A stretch of DNA of 37,545 bases from assembly GCA_016869875.1 (NCBI GenBank), contig VGDE01000010.1, forward strand, positions 1 through 37,545, in the 5' to 3' direction. Positions 1 through 9,418 of the stretch are shown here, one piece after another; the first letter of the stretch is position 1; each line of letters opens with the position of its first letter. The notes below the pieces were generated by a model. It worked only from the letters and a program-made list of their open reading frames with translations, had not been told where the DNA came from and searched no databases. Both the position numbers and the translations under genes were made by a program. Source of the DNA: Alphaproteobacteria bacterium (GTDB lineage: Bacteria; Pseudomonadota; Alphaproteobacteria; Rhodobacterales; Rhodobacteraceae).

Positions 1-858
1 GCCGATGGCGTCGCCGATGCGGTCGCGGATGGCGTCCCACTCCTCCAGCCGCTTGGGCGGCCAGCCGGTCGGGACGATGAAGTACAGCTCGATCTGCCGG
101 CCCCGGCCGACACGGGCGACATAGGCGCGATGGCCCAGAAAGCCGTGCTGGGCCGCGATGTCCTTTGCGATGGCATCGACCTGCGCCTTCATGTCGACGG
201 GCGTGATCAGCAGGATGTCGGCCAGCGCCTGCCGGATGGTGGGGATCGGCAGGGGAATGACCACCAGGCAGACCAGCGCCAGCACCGCCGGGTCGATGAA
301 GGGCGAGATCCAGTCCAGCCGCGTGTCCTGGATCGCCCAGCCAAAGACAAAGGCCACCAGCAAAGCGCCCGTCAGGGCGGCGGACATGGCCCAGCCCTTC
401 ACGTCCAGCGCCACGAAGTTCGACCGGATGCGCCGGTTGGCCCGATGGTTGTGGACCGCCATGCCGATCGCCGCGATCACCACGACGGCGGCGTAGATGG
501 TGGCACGGCCGAAATCCAGTTCGCGCCCTCCGGCCAGCAGGCTGCCGATGGCGGTGACCAGGGCATAGATCGCTGCGCCGGACAGCAGCACCCCGTTCAG
601 GCCCAGCACCATCGGCTCCAGATGCCAAAAGCCCATCGTGAAGCGTTCGACCAGGCGGGCCTGGCGCCGCTCGGACAGGCGCGCGGTGATCAGGGTCGAA
701 ACCAGCAGCGCCACCGAGGTCATCAAGGCGTCGGTCAGCGAATAGATCCCGTCAAAGATGATGGAGGCCGAGCCGGCGGCAAGGCCAAAGCCGATCCCGG
801 CCAGGGCCACCACGAATGTCATCACGATCGACAGCTTCAGCACGCCCTGTTCGGTCAT
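1..858 (-). CDS. Cation diffusion facilitator (CDF) family transporter, truncated at the window edge (3' end missing)
   Basis: Reverse-strand translation from ATG at 858: MTEQGVLKLSIVMTFVVALAGIGFGLAAGSASIIFDGIYSLTDALMTSVALLVS..., multi-TM with the CDF-like 'S-x-x-x-DG-x-x-S-x-x-D' motif; open to position 1. Confidence 0.8.
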   Translation of the reverse strand, partial: MTEQGVLKLSIVMTFVVALAGIGFGLAAGSASIIFDGIYSLTDALMTSVALLVSTLITARLSERRQARLVERFTMGFWHLEPMVLGLNGVLLSGAAIYALVTAIGSLLAGGRELDFGRATIYAAVVVIAAIGMAVHNHRANRRIRSNFVALDVKGWAMSAALTGALLVAFVFGWAIQDTRLDWISPFIDPAVLALVCLVVIPLPIPTIRQALADILLITPVDMKAQVDAIAKDIAAQHGFLGHRAYVARVGRGRQIELYFIVPTGWPPKRLEEWDAIRDRIGDAIG

Positions 859-1135
859 CACCCGTCCCTTTCGGCGGCCAAACGCCCCGCAGCATCAACC
901 GGTTGCACGATCCCCCGCCACGGCCCCCGCCGCGATCCCGCCACGGGCGCGGTTGAGGACCCCGCCGCCGCCCCGCACCCGAAGGACAGGACCCGCAGGT
1001 CCGTGTCACAAGCCGGACGCCGCAGGAAAGATGGAGCACGGCACATCCTCAGGCGACGATCCGTGCGACGCGACGCCACATCTGGCTTCGGCCGGGCGCT
1101 GCATGCTACCGTCAGCCGAGGCAAGGAGGGCAGGA

Positions 1136-1414
1136 GTGGCACTGATCCGGTTGTGGCTGTTTCTGCTGGCGGGACAATTGGTCTTTTACGTCCTGCTGCG
1201 TCTTTACGTGCGCTCTCAGCAGGTCGAGCGGCTGGAGCGGCGATGGGATGCGCGCCATCCGCACAGGTCAGGGAACACCGCCGCCCGGCGCGCGTTCGTC
1301 GCCAAGGCGATGACCGGCTTCAACCGCAGCCTGCGGGCGCGGCTGACGCTTCTGGTCTTCGTGCTGCCGACGCTGGCTGTTCTGGCCATCGTCATTCTGG
1401 TCAACTGGCAATAG
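1136..1414 (+). CDS. Small membrane protein of unknown function (two predicted TM segments)
   Basis: GTG start after AAGGAGGGCAGGA; translation VALIRLWLFLLAGQLVFYVLLRLYVRS...LTLLVFVLPTLAVLAIVILVNWQ; 13 nt before the next CDS. Confidence 0.65.
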   Translation: MALIRLWLFLLAGQLVFYVLLRLYVRSQQVERLERRWDARHPHRSGNTAARRAFVAKAMTGFNRSLRARLTLLVFVLPTLAVLAIVILVNWQ

Positions 1415-1427
1415 GAGCTGCCTGATC

Positions 1428-1997
1428 ATGTATTATGTGCGCGTCGTCATTGGCGTCCTGTTCGGGGTTCTGGTCTTTTCGTTCCTCGACTACACGCTGC
1501 CCTCGCGCGAGACGGTCAGGGTCAGCAATACCTACAACCGGCTGACGGCGATCCCGACCTCGGCCTCGATCTTCTGGGCCGCCGACAGCACCGGCACCGT
1601 CGAAAATGCGCAGGGCCAGCGCGACGTGCGTTTCATCGACACGGTGCGCCCGAACGGGCGGGTGCGCGTTTACCGCAACGAGGATACCGGTTGGGTCTGG
1701 CCCCCTTACTTCAAGTACGACAGTGCGAACCTGCAGGCCGAGGCGACGAATCTGCAATCCACCAACCAGCAGCCGATCTGGGTCACCATGACCTCCTATG
1801 GCTGGCGGATGCCCTGGCTGTCGACCTATCCGAACGCGATCTCGATCAATACCGTGGCCGGACCCGACGAGCGGCCGACGAACTGGCCCGCCATGCTGGT
1901 TTGCGCGGTGCTGCTGGTTCTGCTGGCGCTGATCTGGCGGATGTGGGCGCAGTTCCGGCAACGCGGGCTGTCCCGGATGAACAGGGGCGGGGCATGA
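1428..1997 (+). CDS. DUF1523-like membrane protein
   Basis: MYYVRVVIGVLFGVLVFSFLDYTLPSRETVRVSNTYNRLT...; N- and C-terminal TM segments. Family recognised from memory; stop overlaps the deoC start (ATGA). Confidence 0.7.
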   Translation: MYYVRVVIGVLFGVLVFSFLDYTLPSRETVRVSNTYNRLTAIPTSASIFWAADSTGTVENAQGQRDVRFIDTVRPNGRVRVYRNEDTGWVWPPYFKYDSANLQAEATNLQSTNQQPIWVTMTSYGWRMPWLSTYPNAISINTVAGPDERPTNWPAMLVCAVLLVLLALIWRMWAQFRQRGLSRMNRGGA

Positions 1998-2932
1998 GCA
2001 ATCCGGCCACGCCCCTGCGCCCCGAGGCGTTCGAAGGCATCCGCATCAACACCCCCGCGGTCGAGCGTCGGGCCGCCAGCCTGCCCACGCGCCGCAGCCT
2101 GAAAAAGGATCATCAGGCCGCGTGGCTGCTGAACGCGGTGCGGTGCATCGACCTGACGACGCTTGCTGGCGATGACACGCCCGACCGGGTGGCGCGGCTT
2201 TGCGCCAAGGCGCGCCAGCCCATCCAGGCCGATCTGCTGGAGGCGATGGGCGTCAGCGGCCTGACCACAGGCGCCGTCTGCGTTTATCCCACGATGGTCG
2301 CGCCTGCGCGGCGCGCATTGGGCAGTTCCGGCATTCCGGTCGCCAGTGTCGCCACCGGCTTTCCGGCCGGACTGATGCCCCTGCACCTGCGCCTGGCCGA
2401 AATCCGCTATGCCGTCGATCAGGGCGCGGACGAGATCGACATCGTCATCACCCGCGCCTATGTGCTGCGCGGCGAGTGGTCGGCGCTTTACGACGAACTG
2501 CGCGCCATGCGGGAAGCCTGTGGCACGGCGCGGATGAAGGCGATTCTGGCGACCGGCGATCTCAAGTCGCTGGAAAACGTGGCGCGCGCCAGCCATGTCG
2601 CGATGCAGGCCGGCGCGGACTGGATCAAGACCTCGACGGGGAAAGAGGGTGTCAATGCGACCCTTCCTGTCAGCCTGGTCATGTGCCGCACGATCCGCGA
2701 CCATTACGCGCAAACGGGCCACAAGGTCGGGTTCAAGCCGGCCGGCGGGCTACGCACCGCCAAGGACGCGATCAGTTGGCAGGTCCTGATGGCCGAGGAA
2801 CTGGGCCGGGACTGGCTGCGCCCGGACCTGTTCCGCATCGGCGCCAGCAGCCTGCTGGGCGACATCGAGCGCCAGATCAGCCACCACGTCACGGGCCGCT
2901 ATGCCGCCGCCCACCGCCAAGCGATTGCCTGA
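1994..2932 (+). CDS. deoC: Deoxyribose-phosphate aldolase
   Basis: DeoC motifs: VASVATGFPAG, EIDIVI, MKAILATGDL, GADWIKTSTGK, VGFKPAGGLRT. Confidence 0.93.
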   Translation: MSNPATPLRPEAFEGIRINTPAVERRAASLPTRRSLKKDHQAAWLLNAVRCIDLTTLAGDDTPDRVARLCAKARQPIQADLLEAMGVSGLTTGAVCVYPTMVAPARRALGSSGIPVASVATGFPAGLMPLHLRLAEIRYAVDQGADEIDIVITRAYVLRGEWSALYDELRAMREACGTARMKAILATGDLKSLENVARASHVAMQAGADWIKTSTGKEGVNATLPVSLVMCRTIRDHYAQTGHKVGFKPAGGLRTAKDAISWQVLMAEELGRDWLRPDLFRIGASSLLGDIERQISHHVTGRYAAAHRQAIA

Positions 2933-2940
2933 GGACCCGA

Positions 2941-5277
2941 ATGAGCCGAGTGAGCGAGATCATGGACACGATGGAATACGGCCCCTCGGTCGAGGACAGC
3001 AGCGCCGTACGCGCCTGGCTGGCCGACCGCGGCAGCTTTGGCCATTTTATCGGGGGCAGCTTTACCAAGGCCGGCGAAACATTCGAAACCCGCGACCCTT
3101 CGACCGGCGAGGTGCTGGCCCGGGTGTCGCAGGGGTCCGATGCCGACATCGCCGCCGCGGTTCAGGCGGCACGCCTGGTCCAGCCCGGATGGGCGGCGCT
3201 GACGAGCAGCCAGCGGGCGCGGCATCTGTATGCGCTGGCGCGCCATGTCCAGAAGCGCGAGCGTTTCCTGTCGGTGCTGGAAACGCTGGACAATGGCAAG
3301 CCGATCCGCGAGTCGCGCGATATCGACGTCCCGCTGGTGGCGCGCCATTTCTATCACCATGCCGGCTGGGCCGAATTGCGGGACAGCCAGTTCCCCGGGC
3401 ACGCGCCCCTGGGCGTCTGCGGCCAGATCATCCCCTGGAACTTTCCCCTGCTGATGCTGGCTTGGAAGGTCGCGCCCGCGCTGGCCGCAGGCAACACGGT
3501 GGTGCTGAAGCCGGCGGAATACACGCCCCTGACCGCCTTGGCCTTTGCCGAGATCTGCCGGGAGGTTGGCCTGCCTGCGGGTGTCGTCAACATCGTGACC
3601 GGCGACGGCGCGACAGGGGCCGCGCTGGTGGCCGCAGAGGTGGACAAGATCGCCTTTACGGGATCGACCGAGGTCGGGCGCGGCATCGCGCAAACCCTCG
3701 CCGGGACCGGACGCCGCCTGACGCTGGAACTGGGCGGAAAGTCCCCCTTTGTCGTGATGGAGGACGCCGACCTAGACGCGGCGGTCGAGGGGGTCGCCGA
3801 CAGCATCTGGTTCAACCAGGGTCAGGTCTGCTGCGCCGGTTCCCGCATCCTGGTGGCCGAGGCCGTGGCAGAGCGTTTCGAAAGCCTGCTGCGAAACCGG
3901 ATGGCGCGTCTGCGCCTGGGAAACCCCTTGGACAAGTCCACCGATGTCGGTGCCATCGTCGATCCCGTGCAGAAGGAGCGGATCCTGTCGATCTGCCGGG
4001 CGGCCGTGGCCGAGGGCGCCGAACTGGTGGGCGGGGCGCCGGGGCAGGGCTGCTTTGTCGCGCCGGGCTACCTCAGAAACATCGCGCCCGCCAATCCCGG
4101 CATGATCCAGGAAATCTTTGGCCCGATCGCCACCCTGTCCACCTTCCGCACCGCTGACGAGGCGGTCGAACTGGCCAACAACACCCGCTTTGGGCTGGCA
4201 GGTTCGGTCTGGTCGGAAAGTGCCGCGGTGGCGACCGATCTGGCCGCGCGGATCAAGGCGGGCGTCATCTGGATCAACAGCGCCAACCTGTTTGACGCCG
4301 CCGCCCCCTTTGGCGGGTATCGCGAAAGTGGATATGGCCGAGAGGGAGGGAAGGCCGGGATGCTTGATTACCTGGCTGCCCCCGGGACGGCCCAGGTGGC
4401 GGAGCCTGCGCCAAAGCCACCCGTAGCGGTGACCGGTGGCACGACATCCTCGGGCGAGGCCATCGACCGGACCGCAAAGCTGTATATCGGCGGGGCGCAG
4501 AAGCGTCCTGACGGCGGTGCGATGTATGCCGTGCCGGGAGGGCTGGCCCCTTTGGGCAGCCGCAAGGACATCCGCAACGCGGTGGAGGCCGCCTCCAAGG
4601 CGGCGAAATGGGCTGCCATGGGCGGCCATGCCCGCGCCCAGGTTCTGTATTACATCGCCGAGAACCTGGCCGCCCGAGCGGCAGAGTTCGCCACCCGCAC
4701 CAGCGCTGCCGAGGTCGAGGCCGCCATCGGCCGCGCGTTCCATTACGCAGCCTGGGCCGACAAGTTCGACGGCGCGAATGTTCAGGCAAAGCCGGGCCAC
4801 CTGGTCAATGTCGTTCCTGAACCGCTGGGCGTCATCGGCATCGCCTGCCCGAACACCCAGCCCCTTGCGGGTTTCCTGTCGCTGGTTCTTCCGGCCATTG
4901 CGATGGGCAACGCGGTTGTCGCGATCGCGGCGCAGGACGATCCCCTGGTCCTTGCGGATTTGTATCAGGTGCTGGACACGTCGGACCTGCCAGCCGGGGT
5001 GGTGAACATCATCACGGGGGGGCGCGACGAACTGGCGCTGACGCTGGCGGGGCATGAGGATGTGGCGGCCATGTGGTATTGCGGTCCCGCAGAAGGGTTG
5101 TCCGCAGTCGACAGGGCTGCCAGCGGGAACCTCAAGCCGGTCTGGTCGCCCGGGGCGCGCGACTGGCTGTCCGGCGAAGCGCAGGGCGAGGATTTTCTGC
5201 GCCACGCGACGCGGCTGAAGACGATCTGGCTGCCCTATGGCGCCCTGCCGACGGGCAGCGGCAGCGCGGCGTATTGA
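2941..5277 (+). CDS. Aldehyde dehydrogenase, two-domain ALDH16-like: active N-terminal ALDH plus degenerate C-terminal ALDH-like domain
   Basis: N-terminal domain has PWNFPLLM, FTGSTEVGR, LELGGKSP, GQVCCAGSR and EIFGPI; C-terminal part (VPEPLGVIGIACPNTQPLAGFLSLVLPAIAMGNAVVA) lacks the ELGGK and GQxC motifs. Confidence 0.88.
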   Translation: MSRVSEIMDTMEYGPSVEDSSAVRAWLADRGSFGHFIGGSFTKAGETFETRDPSTGEVLARVSQGSDADIAAAVQAARLVQPGWAALTSSQRARHLYALARHVQKRERFLSVLETLDNGKPIRESRDIDVPLVARHFYHHAGWAELRDSQFPGHAPLGVCGQIIPWNFPLLMLAWKVAPALAAGNTVVLKPAEYTPLTALAFAEICREVGLPAGVVNIVTGDGATGAALVAAEVDKIAFTGSTEVGRGIAQTLAGTGRRLTLELGGKSPFVVMEDADLDAAVEGVADSIWFNQGQVCCAGSRILVAEAVAERFESLLRNRMARLRLGNPLDKSTDVGAIVDPVQKERILSICRAAVAEGAELVGGAPGQGCFVAPGYLRNIAPANPGMIQEIFGPIATLSTFRTADEAVELANNTRFGLAGSVWSESAAVATDLAARIKAGVIWINSANLFDAAAPFGGYRESGYGREGGKAGMLDYLAAPGTAQVAEPAPKPPVAVTGGTTSSGEAIDRTAKLYIGGAQKRPDGGAMYAVPGGLAPLGSRKDIRNAVEAASKAAKWAAMGGHARAQVLYYIAENLAARAAEFATRTSAAEVEAAIGRAFHYAAWADKFDGANVQAKPGHLVNVVPEPLGVIGIACPNTQPLAGFLSLVLPAIAMGNAVVAIAAQDDPLVLADLYQVLDTSDLPAGVVNIITGGRDELALTLAGHEDVAAMWYCGPAEGLSAVDRAASGNLKPVWSPGARDWLSGEAQGEDFLRHATRLKTIWLPYGALPTGSGSAAY

Positions 5278-5282
5278 TGTGA

Positions 5283-5303
5283 AAGGGGGCTGTCTGCCCC
5301 CTT
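5283..5303. terminator. Stem-loop between convergent ALDH and ABC permease genes
   Basis: AAGGGGGC-TGTCT-GCCCCCTT: perfect 8-bp stem, 5-nt loop, just after the ALDH stop at 5277. Confidence 0.65.
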
Positions 5304-5382
5304 CCTGGCCTCTTGAAATTTCACCACCGATGATATTTGCGCGCGGATGACCGGCATGTGCCAAAGCCTCAGCGCGGCGGCC

Positions 5383-6366
5383 TCAGCGGCCCCGGATCCG
5401 CGGGTCCATCGCGTCGCGCAGCCCGTCGCCGATATAGTTCACGCACAGCACCGTCAGCGAGATCAGCAGGCCGGGAAAGATCACCCGCCACGGGTACAGC
5501 ACCATCTGGTCCACGGCGTCGTAAAGCAGGCGCCCCCAGGTCGGAAAGTCCGGCGGAAAGCCCAGGCCCAGGAAACTGAGCGCGGATTCGGTGATGATCG
5601 CGGTGGCGATGCCCAGGGTCGCCGCCACCATGATCGGCGACAGGACGTTCGGCAGGATGTGACGCAGGATCATCCGGTGCGACGGCGTGCCGATGGAGCG
5701 GGCCGCCAGGATGAACTCGCGCTCCTTCAGGCCCAGGACCTCGCCCCGCACGATGCGCGCCGCCTGCATCCAGCTGGTGGCACCGATGGCCGAGACGATC
5801 AGGAGAAAGATCCCAAGCGCGGGTCCGAAGTTCTTGGACAAGGGCTCGCGGAACAGCGTCACCATCAGCAGCAGCAGGGGCAGCAGGGGCAGGGCCAGGA
5901 ACAGCTCGGTCAGGCGCATCAAGGGCGCATCCATGCGGCGGAAGAAGCCCGAAGTGACGCCGATCAGGGTGCCCAGCAGGATCGCGATGATCATCGCCGT
6001 CAGGCCGACAGCGATGGAAACCTGGCCGCCGGCCATCAACCGCGCCAGCAGGTCGCGGCCCAGCTGGTCCGTGCCAAGCGGGTGGGCCATCGAGAAGCCC
6101 TGGTTGCGCGCGCGGATGTCGACAAAGGTCGGGTCGATCGTCCAAAGCAGCGGGCCAACCGAAACGAACAGGATGATCGACACGAAGATCACCAGCGCCA
6201 CCATCGCGCCCCGATGGCTGCGGAACTGGCGCCAGACATCGGACCACTGGCTGCGCGTCTCGACAGCACCTTGCGGCGGAACGGCAGGGGGGCTTGCGGC
6301 GGCGGGAACGGCGGCGTTGCCGGCGCTGGCGCGCAGGGCGTCGGTGGGTCGGGTCGTCTCAGTCAT
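5383..6366 (-). CDS. Peptide-type ABC transporter permease (DppC/OppC family)
   Basis: MTETTRPTDALR...; MAHPLGTDQLGRDLLARLMAGGQVSIAVGL and GLGFPPDFPTWG typical of DppC/OppC. Confidence 0.9.
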   Translation of the reverse strand: MTETTRPTDALRASAGNAAVPAAASPPAVPPQGAVETRSQWSDVWRQFRSHRGAMVALVIFVSIILFVSVGPLLWTIDPTFVDIRARNQGFSMAHPLGTDQLGRDLLARLMAGGQVSIAVGLTAMIIAILLGTLIGVTSGFFRRMDAPLMRLTELFLALPLLPLLLLMVTLFREPLSKNFGPALGIFLLIVSAIGATSWMQAARIVRGEVLGLKEREFILAARSIGTPSHRMILRHILPNVLSPIMVAATLGIATAIITESALSFLGLGFPPDFPTWGRLLYDAVDQMVLYPWRVIFPGLLISLTVLCVNYIGDGLRDAMDPRIRGR

Positions 6367-7366
6367 AGCGGATCCTCGGGTCCAGCACCCCATAGAGGAT
6401 GTCTGCGATCAGGGTGAAGACAACGATCAGGATGGCAAAGATGAAGGTCAGCGTCAGCACCATCGGGATATCGCTGGCATGGATCGCCGAGATCAGCAGC
6501 TGTCCCAGCCCGTTCACCTTGAACACCTGTTCCGTGATGATGGCGCCGCCGAAGACCGCGGGCAGACCCAGGGCGATCACGGTAACGACCGGGATCAGGC
6601 TGTTTCGCAGCACGTGCTTCAGCACCACGACCCGTTCGGACAGGCCCTTGGCGCGTGCGGTCCGGACATAGTCCTGGCCTAGGTTGTCCAGCATGGATGA
6701 TCGCATGAAGCGGCTGATCTGGGCGGCGTTGTAGAGCGCCAGCACCGTCACCGGCATCACCATCTGCCGGACCTGCGCTAGGAAGCTGTCCCAGTCGCGC
6801 ACCACCAGCGTCGTGTCATAGACCGAGGGGAACCACTGCAGGTTCACACCGAAGATGATGATCAGCACGACGCCCGTGAAGAAGGTGGGCATGGAAAAGC
6901 CGATCATCGACACGAAGGTGCCCAACTGGTCGAACCAGCTGTACTGCTTGTAGGCCGAGATGATCCCGATGGGGATCGCGATCAGGATGCCCACGACATA
7001 GGACATGCCGACCACGATCAGCGTCTGCGGCAGGCGCTGCGCGATCACGTCAAAGACGGGGCTGCGCGACTGAAAGCTGACGATGCGCTGCGCGCCCTGG
7101 CTGAAGTCGGTGCCGAACCAGTGGTCGAACCAGTAAAGCGGTTCCACCCAGAAGAACTGCTTGAGCCACAGGAGATAGCGGACAGGCCAGGGCTCGCCCA
7201 GGCCCAAGGCCGCACGCATGCGGTCGCGCACCTCGGGAGGCACGGTCAGGGGCACGTCGGCCAGCGGGTCGCCCGGAGACGCTTCCAGCAGCAGGAAGAT
7301 CACCAGCGAGATGAACAGCAATGTCGGGATCGCCAGCAGAAGCCGGCGGATGGTGAAACTCAGCAT
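6359..7366 (-). CDS. Peptide-type ABC transporter permease (DppB/OppB family)
   Basis: MLSFTIRRLLLAIPTLLFISLVIFLLLEASPGDPL...; RTARAKGLSERVVVLKHVLRNSLIPVVT; overlaps the downstream permease gene. Confidence 0.9.
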   Translation of the reverse strand: MLSFTIRRLLLAIPTLLFISLVIFLLLEASPGDPLADVPLTVPPEVRDRMRAALGLGEPWPVRYLLWLKQFFWVEPLYWFDHWFGTDFSQGAQRIVSFQSRSPVFDVIAQRLPQTLIVVGMSYVVGILIAIPIGIISAYKQYSWFDQLGTFVSMIGFSMPTFFTGVVLIIIFGVNLQWFPSVYDTTLVVRDWDSFLAQVRQMVMPVTVLALYNAAQISRFMRSSMLDNLGQDYVRTARAKGLSERVVVLKHVLRNSLIPVVTVIALGLPAVFGGAIITEQVFKVNGLGQLLISAIHASDIPMVLTLTFIFAILIVVFTLIADILYGVLDPRIRYD

Positions 7367-7418
7367 GTCGCCTCGATCGGTGAAGTGGCCGTCCGGCCCG
7401 CGCACGGGGTCGCAAGTA

Positions 7419-7448
7419 CGCCACCCCGGCACCAGGGCCGGGGTGGCG
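7419..7448 (-). promoter_or_regulatory. Intercistronic stem-loop between SBP and permease genes
   Basis: CGCCACCCCGGC-ACCAGG-GCCGGGGTGGCG: perfect 12-bp stem, 6-nt loop, in the SBP-permease gap. Confidence 0.7.
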
Positions 7449-7456
7449 GATGGGCT

Positions 7457-9160
7457 TTACTGCGCGACGCGGGTCCAGTCCGCGACGTTCCACAGTTCGC
7501 TGTCCCACCCGTTGATGTCCACGCCGCCAAGCGTGTTCGAATGGGCCGAGGCGGTGCCGCGATACACCAGCGGAATGATCGCGTTGCTGTCCTTGGTCAG
7601 CATGTCGTTCAGCCGGCGACCCATGGCGGCGCGTTCGTCAGCGTCCACGATGCCCTCCAGCTGCGAGATCATCCGGTCGTACTCCTCGTCGCAGAAGCGG
7701 CTGACGTTCTCGCCCTGCCACTGGTTGGCGGGCGAGGGCGCCTTGTCGCAGGTGGCCTTGGACAGATAGGGGGCCGGGTTGTTGCCGTCGAAGTTGTCGG
7801 CATACATCTGCACGTCGGCGTAGAACTTCTGCAGCGTGTCGGGCGAGCCCGCGTCCGATCCGAAGAAGACCGATGCATCCACCGTCTTCAGCTCGGTCTC
7901 GATCCCGATTTCGGACCACCACTGCTTGATCAGTGCCTGAAAGTCCTGGCGCACCGCGTTGACCGAGGTCTGGTACAGCATCCGCAGCTGCACGCCGTCC
8001 TTTTCGCGCACGCCCGACGGCCCCATGACCCAGCCCGCTTCTTCCAGCAGGGCATTGGCGCCGTCGATGTCCTGCTGGAGGCATTCGGTGTTGTCCGATG
8101 CCCATGCCTCGGGGGCGGGGACATAGTTGCAGGTGGCCTGGCCCGACGTGCCATAGCCGATCTCGACCAGCAGGTCGCGGTCGATGGCCATGGACAGGGC
8201 CTTGCGCACGGCGGGGTCCGACAGGAAGGGATGCGGATGGGCGCGGGTTGACCGCTCTCCCTCGGGCAGGCTTGAGGAAGGGTCGGTCAGGTTGACGTGG
8301 ATGCGCTCGACCAGGCTGCCAAAGGCGGCGCTGACCTTGCCGCGGCCCGCGGCCTCCATCCCCGCGATGACGTCGGGGGCCAGCTGGGTGTTCCAGGCGT
8401 AATCGAATTCGCCGGTTTCCAGAACGGAACGCGCCGCGCCTGCCGCGTCGCCGCCGCCCTTGACCAGGAGTGTGGCAAAGGCCGGCTTGGCAGGGTCGCG
8501 ATATTCGGGATTGGCTTCCAGCGTGATCGTGTCGTTGGTCAGGAACTGCGTGACGCGGAATGCGCCCGTGCCCACTGGATTGAAGTTCTGCTGGGTGCAG
8601 GTTGGGGCGTTGGCGCCGATGCAGCTTTCGAACTGTGCCTTTTGCAGAACCGGCGACTGCGACCCGACAAAGGCCGCATAGGGCACCGGCCGGGGAGAAT
8701 CGAAGGTGATCCGCACCGTGTTGTCGTCCAGGGCTTCGACCGACTCGACGCCCTCGAACTTGGCCAGCTGCGAACAGCCACCCTCGGGATGCATGCAGTA
8801 TTCGGCCGAGAAGACCACGTCATCGGCGGTGAAGTCGCTGCCGTCCGACCACTTCACGTCCTCGCGCAGCTTCCAGGTGACCGAGGTCAGGTCCTCGGCG
8901 ATGCCGCCATTCTCGACGGTGGGGATCTCGGCCGCCAGGCGCGGATAAAGGTTGCCCTGCGCGTCATAGCCCGCCAGCGGCTCGAGCGTCAGGCTGCCTG
9001 CGATGATTTCCTTGGTGCCGCCCGACAGATAGGGGTTCATCGTCGAGGGGGCCTGCCACATGATGATGTTCAGTTGTCCGTCGCTGCCGCGCTCGGCAAA
9101 GGCGGCAGGGGCCATCGCCAACGTCGCGGCGGCGCCCATCAGAACGGTTTTCAATTTCAT
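7457..9160 (-). CDS. Peptide-type ABC transporter substrate-binding protein (SBP_bac_5 family)
   Basis: MKLKTVLMGAAATLAMAPAAFAERGSDGQLNIIMWQAPSTMNPYLSGG... (signal peptide), WKLREDVKWSDGSDFTADDVVFS; GGAGAG upstream of ATG at 9160. Confidence 0.9.
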   Translation of the reverse strand: MKLKTVLMGAAATLAMAPAAFAERGSDGQLNIIMWQAPSTMNPYLSGGTKEIIAGSLTLEPLAGYDAQGNLYPRLAAEIPTVENGGIAEDLTSVTWKLREDVKWSDGSDFTADDVVFSAEYCMHPEGGCSQLAKFEGVESVEALDDNTVRITFDSPRPVPYAAFVGSQSPVLQKAQFESCIGANAPTCTQQNFNPVGTGAFRVTQFLTNDTITLEANPEYRDPAKPAFATLLVKGGGDAAGAARSVLETGEFDYAWNTQLAPDVIAGMEAAGRGKVSAAFGSLVERIHVNLTDPSSSLPEGERSTRAHPHPFLSDPAVRKALSMAIDRDLLVEIGYGTSGQATCNYVPAPEAWASDNTECLQQDIDGANALLEEAGWVMGPSGVREKDGVQLRMLYQTSVNAVRQDFQALIKQWWSEIGIETELKTVDASVFFGSDAGSPDTLQKFYADVQMYADNFDGNNPAPYLSKATCDKAPSPANQWQGENVSRFCDEEYDRMISQLEGIVDADERAAMGRRLNDMLTKDSNAIIPLVYRGTASAHSNTLGGVDINGWDSELWNVADWTRVAQ

Positions 9161-9359
9161 CACACTCTCCTGTTGGGTATTGCGACCCGCGGGGCTCCAC
9201 GCCACCGTCAGCCATTCTGGGGCTGCCTGCTTGTCTGGGTCCGGTTGCCCGGCTGGTTGTCCGTGTTGTCGTCGTCCCTGCGGAATGAAGGCATCATCAG
9301 ACAAAGCCCGCGACGAAAGCAAGACCATTCGCGCAGCGTGCCGCAGGGCTGTTTCGGCT

Positions 9360-9387
9360 TTGACTTTCCGGGGGCAGCGGCTAGCCT
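9360..9387 (+). promoter_or_regulatory. Candidate sigma-70-type promoter for the fused ATPase gene
   Basis: TTGACT-N16-TAGCCT, ending 32 nt before ATG at 9419, in the divergent region. Confidence 0.35.
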
Positions 9388-9418
9388 CCTGTCTTGGATC
9401 ATGCCGGGGGACCCCTTG

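Noticed and set aside
130-1425. 431-aa plus-strand ORF at the left edge
   Set aside because: Opposite the CDF transporter frame; composition typical of a GC-rich antisense frame.
3772-5364. 530-aa minus-strand ORF opposite the ALDH gene
   Set aside because: Antisense shadow with Arg/Gly/His-rich composition; the ALDH reading is strong.
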